A stretch of DNA of 64,000 bases from Erythroxylum novogranatense (taxonomy: Eukaryota > Streptophyta > Magnoliopsida > Malpighiales > Erythroxylaceae). This document shows, one piece after another, positions 51,764-63,060 of the stretch. The first letter of the stretch is position 1. Each line of letters opens with the position of its first letter. The DNA is taken from the NCBI GenBank assembly GCA_029891385.1, contig CM057231.1, positions 67,100,990-67,164,989 on the forward strand, given 5' to 3'. The position numbers were made by a program, and so were the translations under genes. The notes below the pieces were generated by a model. It was not told the DNA's origin. It was given only the letters and a program-made list of their open reading frames with translations, and searched no databases.

Positions 51764-53178
51764 ATGGGTCTGAGATTTTCAGACAGAAAAGGAGCAGATT
51801 TGGCAAGAAAAGAAACAATTGAGGGGGAGCGTTTACTGCAGAAATCTTATATGAAGGAAACAAGATCACATTCTCAGGAATCAAAATCAAGAAGTGTTCG
51901 ATTTTTTGAATCAGGTGATTTGAAGCGTAAAGGAGAACCACTACTGAGTGACATTCCAAAGCAAGCAAGAAGGTCACCCAGAGCGAAAACTGTGCAACAG
52001 AGAGAAGCCAGTCAATCCAGAGGATCAAGAGCTACAAAGTCGTTGACATCAATCCTTGAAAGAGATTCAGAAACTCAGTCTCAAGGAAGTGGAGGAAAAA
52101 GGAAAGAAGAAGCTGAAAAGCAAAAAACGCAACCTAAAAAGTCACCAAAGGGAAAGAAAATGAGTGCAACAAAAGAAAGAAGTCCAACAACAGAAACAAA
52201 GTCTAAGAAGGTACGGCAAGAAAAGACTGTTGTTGATACTTCAGAAAAGTCTGTTGCTAATACGGTTGAAATTGCTGAAGTTAATGTGGAAGCTGTTACT
52301 GGTAATCTTAACGATACTCACAATGTCCTTGACAATCCAATGTTTGAAGAAGTAGTTTCTACTACCTTTCAGTCTTCACTTGTTCGCAAACAGATTGCTA
52401 CACATGTTATGGGACAAAAGGTTAGTCAAAAAGTCTTGAGTATGATGACTAATGTTCCATCCCAATATTTAACTTTTCAAAGAGAAGTTGGGAACACAGA
52501 TTGGTTGTCACAGAGAGAAGAAGACCAAATCTGTCATCATCCGAGACAAACCAAAGAGATTTGTGAAAGCCTTCTTCAAATCGGTGAAATTTGATATGAC
52601 ATTCTACATCGATGGATAGGGGTTATAAAATTTCTATGATCAATCAAGAGAGTTGGAAGAGAACCATATCCACGAGCCATTTGGAGGCGTCTTACTTCTT
52701 ATCCAATCTTGGACGATCAAAGAATCAAGGTGGTACCTAATTTACAACCACCAAATTTTGTTGAGCATGAGTGTGAAGAGAAACCGTCGAAAGTTCAACC
52801 GAACCGATTTTGGATGACATGACTTCTGATCAGATTGCAGAAGCAGTGCAATTGATTGATGAAACATGTGAAAAGAAAAGAAGTGAAAGTTCTATCTGCA
52901 TTTATCAAGATCCAGGAACAAGCCAAACTAAGGCTACAGCAGATGATCTACAGGGAGGCACTATCGAAAAGGGTCGATGTCGTTCTTTTACGATTGGGAA
53001 CTTAAATTGTTCTTATAGTATTTTACGTAACATTCGCAAAATCGTCCTCTGTGGAGATCAACTCAATTGCGAAGCTATGCCTTGGCTTGGAAGCACATAT
53101 CAACGTATACTAGATTCCTATGATCTTGATATTCTGAACAAGTCAGATATGTCCCTCGCCTCTCCTCCAAATTATTGA
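51764..53178 (+). pseudogene. Third (env-like) ORF of Copia A
   Basis: 51764-52594 (276 codons) is basic, rich in Ser/Lys/Glu/Arg, with 'ARKETIEGERLLQKS', 'SPKGKKMSATKERSP' and a C-terminal part with 'VRKQIATHVMGQKVSQKVLS'. After frame breaks, 'YPRAIWRRLTSYPI' near 52665 and 52810-53178 ('DDMTSDQIAEAVQLIDETCE') continue it. It matches the third ORF of element B piece by piece. No transmembrane or signal segment is visible. Nuclear or RNA-binding character is possible from its charge, but its function is unknown. Confidence 0.65.
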
Positions 53179-53564
53179 ACCACATGTCTCAAACGTGGAT
53201 GCTTATATAACAACGATTGCTATTGTTGAAAAACAAGTTGTTGAGATGAATCTTCGACTCTGCTGAATCATTAACCTTAAAGAAACAAGTTCGAAACTTG
53301 ATAAGGAAATGAAGAAGATTAAGAAGATGCTAAAAAGTTGGTGAAGCGATGCAGGAAATAATTTTTGATTAATAACAAATAGGGAGAAGGAAGAATGAGA
53401 AGGAGAAGGAAGAATGAGAAGGAGAATCACCAAAGGAAAAGATAGAAGAAATTTTGAAAGCGTATAGCGAAGTTATTTTGATCTATTAATACTTACAGAT
53501 ATGTGATACTTTTCATAATTTGATACTTTTCATATTTCTCTATTTCATAATATTTGTTATCATC

Positions 53565-53576
53565 AAAAGGGGAGAA
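53565..53576 (+). other. Polypurine tract of Copia A
   Basis: AAAAGGGGAGAA immediately before the 3' LTR. Confidence 0.9.
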
Positions 53577-54716
53577 TGTTAAGTCAAACCGGACTTTACG
53601 TATTAAATAATTTTGATGACAAACAAAGAAAATATACAAATGAAAAGTAGATGGATCGCTACCAAGTAAAAATCAATGATACAAGAAAAGCGGACGGAAG
53701 CTTTACAATGAAAAGCGATTTGGGCGTTACTGAAAAAATCAGTGATACAAGAAAAGCGATTGAAGCTTTACAAACAAAAGCGTAAGAAGCTTTACAAATA
53801 GAAAGCGAGCGGAAGCTTTAAATGAAAGCGTAGGAAGCGTTATAAGAAAAATCACCGATACAAGAAAAGCGAGCGGAAGCTTTAAGAAAAGCATCTAAGC
53901 TTTACAAGCAAGCGATTAAGCTTTACAAATAGAAAGCGACGGAAGCTTTACAATGCAAAGCGTATGAAGTGTTACAAGAAAAAATCAGCTGATACAAGAA
54001 AAGCGGGCGGAAGCTTTACAAAAATGTATTGAAGCTTTACAAGAGAAAAGCGGCCGATACAAAATGTCGACGGAAGAAAGAAACATCGGTTTGAGTTAAT
54101 TCTGAGTCAAACTGAATAACCGTTTCTTTCAAGAATCAAGCGGATAATCAATAAGCAGTTGAAGACCCGACTATAAATAAGAGTCGAGATTGAAGAAGAA
54201 ACAACTTTATGCAACTTTATGAAACTTCATGAAACTCTGAGTATTCAACGTTTGATTTTCAAATTATCTGAGAGAAAAATTGTGAACGATATTTCGAGTG
54301 AACAATGTTAAGAGCATTTCTATTGTAATAAGCTCTTTACTATTCTTTCAATTAGAAAGTGTTACAGATAGCCTGAAGAGGCTAAGAGTAAAATAATACT
54401 TGCTGTAAAGAGACCTGGAGAGGCTCAGTCGAAAGAATACTTGTAAACAATTCAGAGATAGTGAAATCTCAGACCCACGGTTTGGGGTGAACCAGGATAA
54501 ACTGCTGTGTTTCTCTCTACTCTCATATTACTTATATCGTATTCTTCAAAGTTAACAAAGTTTTTCAAACTAGTTACGAATTGATTTACGATAAGTTTTC
54601 GAAAGAACAAGTATTTTTTTTAGGGGATTAAGAAAAAGTTTATCACAATTCAACCCCCCCTTCTTGTGTATCTTGATCATATTATTGTTCAATAAATTAA
54701 CGTGTGATTCACTTCA
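53577..54716 (+). repeat. 3' LTR of Copia A
   Basis: 1140 bp. Nearly the same as the 5' LTR outside the tandem array. TATAAATA at 54172-54179. Confidence 0.95.
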
Positions 54717-54721
54717 AATAG

Positions 54722-55608
54722 AACTTGGGTCACATGTCCATTATCTGATCATGCATTTATGCATGCAATGCAGTGTTCAGTAATTCAATGTATGACTATA
54801 AAAGCCCAGTATTGTGATTCTCGAGAGTATCTGATGAATTCACCGATCTGAAATCAATCGAGTACAATAGAAATATGTCATTTGATCACGTACATTTCAG
54901 TAATCATGCAATTTCACAGTCCAATACAGTAGAGGCATACCATCCGATCATGTATATTTCAATAATCATATAGTTTCACATTTCGGCAAGTAATTCACGT
55001 TGAGCATTTAAACAGTCAAGAATTTGAGAAACCAACTAGGTTACTCACCAGAACTTCCGAACTCTTGCTGGAAGTTCCAAAATGTCCGTAGAATGACGAT
55101 CCAACGACGCCTCTATAACAGTAAAATACAGTCCCATTACTAGATGCTCAATTAAATAGTTCAGTAATGCATATGTCTCAGTGAAATTATGTACAATGCA
55201 TGTTCATAATTTTTCCGGCGCTAAAACCCAATTTATAACTCTTATATCTCATTCTAACTCGTCACTCAATTGATCGACAGTAATTGATCCAATCCTAGAA
55301 TCCAGTTCAATTTCCTAAATTCAAACTTCCTATAACAATTCCATAACCATTAGGTCAAAACCTCTATTGAGAATCCCAATTAAAACTTCAATTGTCTCAA
55401 TTCAATATTTAGGTCACACTATGAACCAATAATTGACCTTAATCTTGATAAATCAATACCATTTAAATTAAATTCTAACTCCCATAATTATCCTCAATTG
55501 TAGATCTCTTTCTCTAGTTCATAATGAATCGAGAATCACCTCAATCGGAGGTCTATACCATAAGTTATGCCCAATAAACTAACAATCATTCAATCAGAAA
55601 AATCCCCC
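54722..55608 (-). other. Gypsy solo LTR, part without distinct features
   Basis: Continuation of the solo LTR after Copia A. No ORF or repeat of note. Confidence 0.5.
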
Positions 55609-55850
55609 CCTCGTCGCGGCCAAGAAGCTCTCGCCGTGGCGTGAAATGGTTCGCTCGCCGCGGCGTGAAGACTGCTCGCCGCGGCGAACAACACATTATG
55701 GGCGCGCCGCGAGACGAACGAGGCTCGTCGCGGCGTCAACTAATTGACGCTCGCCGCGATGTCCTGTTCTCCCTTGCCGCGGCGAACAAATAAAAATTCG
55801 CCGCGGCGACGCCTGCGCACAGGTCGCGGCGTGCAACGAATTCTTTGTCT
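55609..55850. repeat. TCGCCGCGGCGA palindrome array
   Basis: A GC-rich island in an AT-rich LTR, built from at least eight copies or variants of the 12-base palindrome TCGCCGCGGCGA. Exact copies are at 55676-55687 and 55798-55809; near-exact ones at 55655-55666 and about 55774-55785. Spacers are 15-30 unrelated bases. Confidence 0.85.
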
Positions 55851-56741
55851 TCTTCGATCGATTTTCCGCCATTAATGCTATTTAAAACGTCCATTAACAC
55901 TCTAACTACTCAATCCATCCCAATAAATGCCATAACTGCTAGAAACAACTACTAATAACAACAATAAAGCCTTAACAACTTACCAATCGAAGATCAACTC
56001 TCAAAATTACCGTAAACCCTAAACCTTTCAAACTCCATGATAACCCACTCCCAAGCTTTCCAACCTTAATCAATCACGATAAATCAATTAGCCTAACACA
56101 ATAGGAAGAAAACCATAGAGGAAAGATCGAAGAATCCTTACCTACGGAGGAAATCGAAATCACCGTGGAGAAGGGAGAAGAAGAAATGCGATTTTGGCTT
56201 AGGGTAAGATCCCCAAATTCAACCCTAGCCTATTTATAGACTTAAGTCTCCAATTCAGTCCAAATTTCAGTCTCTAAATTTCAATGGCTCAACATGTTAA
56301 TTTCCTATCAGTATAACTCTAATATTTCCTTTTCCATTGGACAATTCTTTCAAGATTATCTGATCGATCGATCATCCTCCACAAGTTCCGGTCTGGGCAT
56401 TTTCTCCCGAATTTCCTGAAAATTTCCTATCACTCACTATCAATTATCAATCACTCTTAGACTATTCTAAATCAGTCATTCAAGCTCGCTTATTCCTAAT
56501 TTCTCAATCAATTACAATCCAAATCGGTCCAATCGGTTCCTGAACCCACCAATCCATACTCACAATTAAAATGCGAAAATCATGAATGCATGTACCTATG
56601 AATAAATACATATGCAATAAACCAGTTCCTCTATAATTAGAGGCCAGTAGCATGCTCAGTCGGTGAATGCAATGAAACCTATCGCCTAACCCAAGATACT
56701 GAATGCCGCTTGCTAACAATAGAATTGGATGTTACAGTATA

Positions 56742-57719
56742 TGTGTTGGATCAAAAGAGATTTATATTTAACATAAATAGCAAGAATTAAAAGTTGGATA
56801 ACCGAGATAATCCTTTTATGCCATGTTGGTTAAATCAATAGAACGAGAATCATAAAGTTACATACTAGGATATGTGTATCCTTTTGATTATGAATCGTAT
56901 GGAACTTGTGAAACTTGTAAAGTTGGGGAATAACCAGATCAACCTTTGGTGAAAGGATGATGATGGTATTTAATTGTTAAATTTTATACATGTGATGTAT
57001 TGGATGGAATAACAATTTATAAAGGGATAATATTACATTTTATTATATTACTAATGATTTTATGTGATATAGTCATATGTATTAAATAAAATGATGATTT
57101 AAAAATTTTGAAAAGTTCAAACTGTTTAAATCTAAGTAGAAATTAAACATTGAGAATGCTGAAACACATCGATGAGATCGTTGTAGTAAGTTTTAAATTT
57201 TTGGTTATTTTAGGGAATGAGATTCTTTAGTGAATTCCTTCACAATTAAATTCATAAATGTATGGATTTATGTAAGGAGTAAAATACAATATGAGATATT
57301 GTATAATGCAATAGTATTTCTTTTATAGCAATGCCTGGTACAACGACTTACCTTCTATAGTTCTAGTTAAATCAATTCGCAAGTTTTCATATTAGATATG
57401 AAACACTAAGTCTTTGAAATAGTCAAAGTTAGTGATTTAAGGATGTGATGCTTAGTTGAAGCATATATTATCCATTTAGTTTAGAACTAAAATGGGTAAT
57501 AAAAGGTTATGAGATATCCAAAAAGTTGGATATAATCTTACAAACCTATTGAACAAATTGTTTGTTTCAATGTATGCTTATAGGAGAATGGTTCTCAAGA
57601 TAAGTAGTGGGAGTAAGAAGGAATTTGAAAGGTTCAAATCTCATGACTATACATCTAATTGGAACTAATGCCTTTAATGATACATTTGATGTATAGTTGA
57701 AAGGCTACGAGATATTGAA
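56742..57719 (+). other. Element D interior, hairpin-rich
   Basis: Non-coding. Perfect hairpins include 57285-57303 (8-bp arms, loop GAG), 57385-57403 (8-bp arms, loop TAG), 57404-57434 (two stacked 6-bp stems) and 57514-57533 (8-bp arms, loop AAAG). Confidence 0.6.
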
Positions 57720-58010
57720 AGATTCACTTTCATGATGAATTCAAAGAGTTTGTTTTGAAGATGATTGTGAATTTGTCACTTTTACAAGAAGGTTAGTGGG
57801 AGTATAGTTGTCCTCTTCTGTGGGAGTATGTGGAGACATATTGCTTACAGATAACAACAGTTCTAACTTTCAATTGTTGAACATATAATAGTCTAAGAAC
57901 AACTCTTGTTGGATATGGAAAGGTAGCAACTTATTTCTATGAATTAGATCTATAGAGATAGATTGGACGTTGTTAACTTATTCTAAGTCCAAGGGCATAG
58001 ATAATGTACT
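57720..58010 (+). pseudogene. Fossil Copia reverse transcriptase in element D
   Basis: Across frames one can read 'YKKVSGSIVVLF' (57783-57818), then in the next frame 'VGVCGDILLTDN' (57820-57855), and further on 'SKSKGIDNVLKMFSI' (about 57985-58030). These correspond in order to the Copia blocks CVYKKVSGS-VVFL, LYVDDILLIGND (the first catalytic Asp replaced by Gly) and YI-KVL-RF-M. Stops are frequent. This shows D descends from a coding Copia element. Confidence 0.65.
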
Positions 58011-58555
58011 AAAGATGTTTAGTATTTAGATATCAAATACTTGTGAAGTATTGAAGATATTCATTATTCTATGAGTGAGTTGATATTAGAGTTCAAGATG
58101 ATAAGGATATAACTTTATAAGTAAATCCTAATTAAGGTTTATTTACTTAGAACAATATCATGTAGGTTTGGAAAGGTTCCAAAGTAGCAATGGTTGCTAA
58201 TTAAGCCATAATACATTTTTCATTTAGTAGAAATGATTAATTGGATCAACAAGTTCTATAGTGAACTTGATATAGCTTATTTGCATTGTTCAAGACAGTA
58301 ACGTACTGTAGAACATTAGAGCCATTAGGCATGGATAAGGAGCTAATGTCTCATCAAAGATCCAAGAATGTGTTTAGGCAAATTTTCTTAATTATAATGA
58401 TAATTAAGATATGAGTTGTAAGATTTAATCAAGTGCTAACTATAGAGAATCTTGTAGAATTCTCTCATTAAGCCACTACTCTAGTAGTAGAATAATCGTC
58501 ATATGGTGATATGGTATAAGATACTTAATCGATTGGCTTAGTGCAAGTGGGAGAT
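58011..58555 (+). other. Element D 3' interior and polypurine region
   Basis: Non-coding, with more hairpins, such as 58387-58408 (9-bp arms, loop AATG) and ACAGTA/TACTGT near 58299. It ends in 'gcaagtgggagat', the likely polypurine tract. Confidence 0.6.
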
Positions 58556-59258
58556 TGTTGGTTTATGCCCTATAGCCAATCGATTTGGTTGTAGTTTAGT
58601 GACAAATTATTTAAAGGCATTCTTTATCTTGTACATGTTTAAATGTATATGATAAAGTCCATGGGATAATTATACATTGCAAATGAAATTATAATGAGAT
58701 TATAATTATGAGATTCATATTGCATTTGTGTATTATTCCTAAAATGTTCCTAGTCATTGTTCTATTAAGATTGGACATTAATAGAATGTAAAAGGACTAG
58801 CACATGTTTTGTTTTTCCTTATGAAGGAAGTAGTCGATCTCATAGGCTAAAGTATAGAGATACTTAAACAAACGTGTGGGTGCTTGTTAGAGAACAAGTT
58901 CATCGAATAGACCGATATGAGAAATCCATTTGGAACATTACTTGTATGTCTATGGAATTCTCATTGTGATGATTGTATAAGTGATCCTTTGACTTGAGAT
59001 CATCAAAGTTATCTTGTATGGGGATTGTTATGTTTTGATACTACTCGTGATCTATAAAGGTCGTTTAAACGGTAGTCATTGGATATAGCATGAACTGTAT
59101 GGAAATAGTTGAATGATTAAGATAGGATTCATCACCCTAAAGTAATTAGGGAAAATGTTCCGTTGTTCTCGATTAATATTGATTCGAGAAATCCTTGGCC
59201 AAGGTGGAATGATATTTTGTAAACAGTTTACAAATATCATTAATTGAATCAATAGCTA
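58556..59258 (+). repeat. 3' LTR of element D, first 700 bases
   Basis: Aligns with 38003-38702 of the 5' LTR, with about 20 differences by eye. Interrupted at 59258/59259 by element C. The last five bases AGCTA (59254-59258) are the expected target duplication of C. Confidence 0.9.
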
Positions 59259-59719
59259 TGTAGGAAAATCCCGGGAGGTACATCACATGTACCGGCAGCG
59301 GAAAACAAAAATTTTTGTTCCCGGGACCTTCCCGAACCCAGGATCTTGGTATTCGTATGAAGACATAAACCTAAATAGCCAAAAGAGACTATCTCTAAAG
59401 GTGATCCACGCAGAGATCGAAAAACCTAACCGGATCAAACCCTTTGACCGGAATAGTTAGAACAGATTAAAGCTGCTAGAGCCTACCTCATCTGGAGAGC
59501 TTGAGGAGCACGTTGAAACCTTGCCTTGGAGAAGAGAAAATCGATAATGCTTGAGGAAGAAGACTTGAAAACCACTTTCAAACCAAAGCTTAACCTTTAA
59601 GCTTTCTTTATCTTCTCCTTTGCAAAACCTCGACCATCCTCTCTTCATAAGCCTTTTATATGTCTTTTAATACATTAAAGACTCATCAAAACTTATGGTG
59701 GAGAGGCTCCACGTTTTCT

Positions 59720-59762
<43 letters not shown>

Positions 59763-61189
59763 TAAGATAAAAGCTTCCTCTCCACCTTATTCCACGTGCT
59801 TACATATATATATATATATATAAATTAATTACTTAATTAATTAACATATATATATAATTACTAAGAGGTCCAGTCAAACTGGGGTCGGTCCTACTACTAT
59901 CGGGCCCCGATCTTTGAAACAGCTCGAAACCTTTCTTAGCAATATTGATGTCGCGATCTCATCGGGACATATCCCAATCCATTGGGATCCATTTAATCTA
60001 ATGCTCTCCATAATTGGAACTCGTCCAATTACTATTTCTGATTCTCTGAAACACTCTTATCGTGTGACCCTTTAGGCTCCGGTTATGTTGGCCACTTAGA
60101 TTAACAATTAATCTGAGCAAGTCATGAGTGGTATCTAGCAACACATCATGACCCCCAATTGACCGGAAAGTAATCGGTTTGATGTATTCATCACGAACCG
60201 AATCACGAACCCTTCCATAGACAATTACCGTGCAATTCGTCCTTTCACCATCCTATACCCTACTTGGTTATGAGCATGGTCAAAGTGTCAACTCTCACTA
60301 GACTGAGTCTAGCCCAAGTGATAACAGATCTCGTCCTAGGACTCATTACTCTATATGTCCATGAAGACACTCTTCATGACATATTCACTCTGGCCAGAGA
60401 TTTACAAGTAATGATCCTGACAAGAGGCCATGGGTATCTCCTCTGCTAACCCAAAAGTGGTGAATCCTTTATTGGCTACTCAATTACCTTCGAATACCTC
60501 AAGCTGTACCCAAGCACCACCCTATGAGTTACCTCTGGAAGGCAACAAGGAATGGAGTCAAAGCAGGATCGATATCAAGATATCCTTGAGTACCTCAAGT
60601 CTAAGGATACTTGCACCATTCTATGATGAGATCATCAACGACACTAGATAAGATATCCATGTGATGATCTCATGGCGGTCATCCAATGAACTTACTACCG
60701 CTAGTAAGCATCCACATGTCAATTCTAAATATCTCATATTTACAATTTACGAGATCCTTTGCTTGATCAATCAAGGAATATGACATGTGCTAGTATATCC
60801 GGATTAATGATGTCGATCTCATTAATCCTATGACTAGGAGAATTTAGACACCGACATAATTGCACATGATAGGAATCTCGGGAGTATGATCACATCATAA
60901 TTTCCTTCATGCTATGTCATATATCATGGACTTCATTAATCGATTAAAGATCCAATCAATTCATAAACAATGTTCATGAACATCAAATTAATGAATTATG
61001 CCTTTTCTTTATTTATTCATTCATGCGATATCATTTGTGAATAAAAGCAGCTAAAGGGATTGCCTTTATGGCAAAAATAAACGATCTGAGTCCTTAAATA
61101 AGTCGACTTATCCAATGTACAAGTCGACTTATCGGTACTTTTCAAGAACAAGTCGACTTATCGAGAGTACAAGTCGACTTGTACTTACA
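59259..61189 (-). repeat. 3' LTR of Copia C
   Basis: A 1931-bp LTR with TG...CA ends (TGTAGGAAAATCCC ... GTACTTACA). It contains TA microsatellites at 59720-59755 and 59803-59822, a 16-base palindrome AACAAAAATTTTTGTT near 59304, and an AAGTCGACTT array at its other end. The ORFs at 60264-60651 are not credible. Confidence 0.88.
61100..61180. repeat. AAGTCGACTT palindrome array
   Basis: Four exact copies at 61100-61109, 61121-61130, 61150-61159 and 61171-61180, starting ten bases from the LTR terminus, i.e. at the start of U3. Confidence 0.9.
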
Positions 61190-61204
61190 AATCTCCCACT
61201 TGAC
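61190..61204 (-). other. Polypurine tract of Copia C
   Basis: The minus strand reads CAAGTGGGAGATTT directly before the 3' LTR, very like the tract of element D. Confidence 0.8.
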
Positions 61205-61479
61205 CTAAAGCCAATCGCCTTAGTATCTAATACCATAAGCGAGTCCATGAGAAACACAATTCTCTGTGACAATGGCTTTGTCAGCGGACAACAACACTTT
61301 GCTCTATGGGAATTCTCTCTATCAGATATCATCTCGACTAATGATCTCCGAATCGGTAGTCTGAGTTCGGATCGTCGATAAGACCTTGGTTCCTTTGCTG
61401 CAAGACTAGCCCCATTGTATCACAATACAATCCTATGGGCCCATCACATTAGGGACGAGATCAAGTTCAGTAATGAACT

Positions 61480-62400
61480 TCTTGATCTAAACCGCTTCCT
61501 TTGCTGCATCCGATGCTGCAATGTACTCTGCCTCGGTTGATGAATCAGCAGTCCTCTCTTGTTTGGAACTTTTCCAACTGACCGCCACGCTATTTAGTGT
61601 GAATGTGTATAACCTGATTGTGATTCAGAATCATCCTTATCAGATTAGATACTGGCATCTGAATGCCCACTCATGTGGAGATTTCCATCTCCATGGATCA
61701 AGAAAACATCCTTAGTGCTTCGCAAGTACTTGAGGATATTCTTGACAACCACCCAGTGACCCTCACCAGGATCCGATTGGTATCTGCTCGTAACACTTAG
61801 AGCATACGATACATCGGGCCTCGTACATAGCATCGTTTCATGCTAAACCTCTTTAGCATCTCATCTATGTACGATGATTGTGAAAGACCAAGCAACCTTT
61901 TGATTTATCTCTATAAATCTATATCCCTAGGATATAAGTTGCTTCATCAAGGTCTTTCATCCCAAATTGTTTGGACAACCAAATTTTAACTGATTGCAGC
62001 ATAGAGACATCGTTTCCTAGTAACAGTATGTCATCTACATACAACACAAGAAATACGATTGCAGTCCCATTAACCTTCTTATGCACACAATGATCATCTG
62101 AATTTTGTGAGAAATCAAACTCTTTGATTAACTCAACTAAACGGATAATCCAACTCCTGGAAGCTTGCTTCAATCCAAACATGGATTTCTGAAGCTTGCA
62201 TACCATTTCGCCATCGATGGAAGTGAAGCCCTCAGGTTGTGTCATACACATCCTCGGGTAGATTTCCATTCAGGAAAGCTATCTTCACATCCATTTGCCA
62301 TATCTCATAATCATAATGAGCGGCAATGGCTAGGAGTATCCTAATGGATTTAAGCATTGCTACGAAATTTGAAGGTTTCGTCATAGTCAACTCCTTATGC
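61480..62400 (-). pseudogene. RT and RNase H of Copia C
   Basis: The minus strand encodes 'ILLAIAAHYDYEIWQMDVK' and 'AFLNGNLPEDVY' (near 62270-62370), 'QPEGFTSIDGEMVCKLQKSM' with 'FGLKQASRSW', the catalytic 'LYVDDILLLGNDV' and 'FGMKDLDEATYILGI' (62269-61919). RNase H follows with 'MLCTRPDVSYALSVTSRYQS' (61833) and 'SSTEAEYIAASDAAKEAV' near 61500-61555, directly followed by a stop where relatives have Trp. A frameshift at about 62270 and further breaks near 61850-61910 disable it. Confidence 0.9.
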
Positions 62401-63060
62401 GTGATTTAAATCCTTTAACGAAGCATTGCTTTATAGGTAATCAAATTACCGTCCATGTTGGTTTCTTCTTAAAACCCCTTTGCACCACGTGGGTTTTATC
62501 CTTCAGTGTAACAACCAAAGTCCATACTTGGTTTATGCATGGAATCCATTTCAGATTTTATGGCTTAAAGCCATTTCTCAGACTCTGAACTTTTCAGAAC
62601 CTCTTCATAGGTAGTAGGCTCATCATCTCGTATGAGTAATACGTCATTCTGTTCCCTTACGAGAAATTCATATCTCTCAGGGACAGAGCGTATCCTACTT
62701 TACCTACAAAATTTGTGTGTAGTAGAAGGTTGAACTGCTACCTCATCTATATGAGTGACAGTTTCAGGTTCAGGCAGTTGATCTGTGTTTGTTCGAGCAT
62801 TTTGAACTTCTCCAAGTTTAACTTTTCTCCCACTGTCCTCTTGTAAAAGAAACTTTTTTCTTTAAGAAAACAGCATGCTTCGAAACAAACACCTTTTGTT
62901 CCTCAGCAAGGTAGAATTGATATCCCACAATATCCTACGAACAAACACTTGTCAGACTTTGCTTCAAGCTTATCTGACTGAATCCGCTTCACGTAAGCAG
63001 GACAACCCCATACTTTCAGATGAGAAAGATAAGGTTTTTCTGTTAGTCCATATCTCCATA
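62401..63060 (-). pseudogene. Integrase C-terminus and linker of Copia C
   Basis: Fragments in shifting minus frames: 'KKVSFTRGQWEKS' near 62815-62855 and a block before it that corresponds to the 'GCPAYVKR...KCLFVGY' integrase C-terminal region near 62935-63010. Heavily frameshifted. Confidence 0.65.

Larger units (their letters stand above)
45489..54716 (+). mobile_element. Copia element A, Sirevirus-like, complete but inactive
   Basis: A 9.2-kb element with 1183-bp and 1140-bp LTRs, TG...CA ends and the exact duplication AATAG (45484-45488, 54717-54721). The order is LTR, primer site, gag, protease, integrase, RT, RNase H, third ORF, polypurine tract, LTR. Long frames survive (305 and 321 codons in pol), but frameshifts at about 47139, 49328 and 50283 block expression. 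It inserted into the gypsy solo LTR, so it is younger than that LTR and than element D. Confidence 0.95.
44682..56736 (-). mobile_element. Ty3/gypsy-type solo LTR, containing Copia A
   Basis: Outer ends are TGTAGCGCC (44682) and ...GGATGTTACA (56736), flanked by the 5-base duplication GTATA (44677-44681, 56737-56741). Without Copia A and its duplication the unit is about 2.8 kb. On the minus strand it starts TGTAACATCC and ends GGGGCGCTACA. No primer site, polypurine tract or coding region is seen between the ends, so a solo LTR from recombination is the simplest reading. The Tekay/Del-type lineage is a guess from LTR length and ends. The same LTR occurs at 1-857. Confidence 0.7.
38003..59258 (+). 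mobile_element. Copia-like element D, non-coding, hairpin-rich
   Basis: A 5' LTR (38003-39592), a primer site TGGTATCAGAGC, a long interior and the start of a 3' LTR (58556-59258, then cut by element C). A purine run 'caagtgggaga' precedes the 3' LTR. The interior is interrupted by a probable DNA transposon (40087-42055) and by the gypsy solo LTR with Copia A (44682-56736). No ORF is intact; only a fossil Copia RT is recognisable at 57720-58010. Much of the LTR and interior consists of short perfect hairpins. The two LTRs differ by roughly 3% over 700 bases by eye. It probably belongs to a non-autonomous family moved by a relative. Confidence 0.8.

Noticed and set aside
51764..52594. Third ORF as an independent host gene
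   Set aside because: Its position between RNase H and the polypurine tract, and its counterpart in element B, show it belongs to the retrotransposon.
44682..56736. A complete gypsy element rather than a solo LTR
   Set aside because: No primer site, gag, pol or second LTR is visible in the 2.8 kb outside Copia A, and the 5-base duplication flanks the whole unit.
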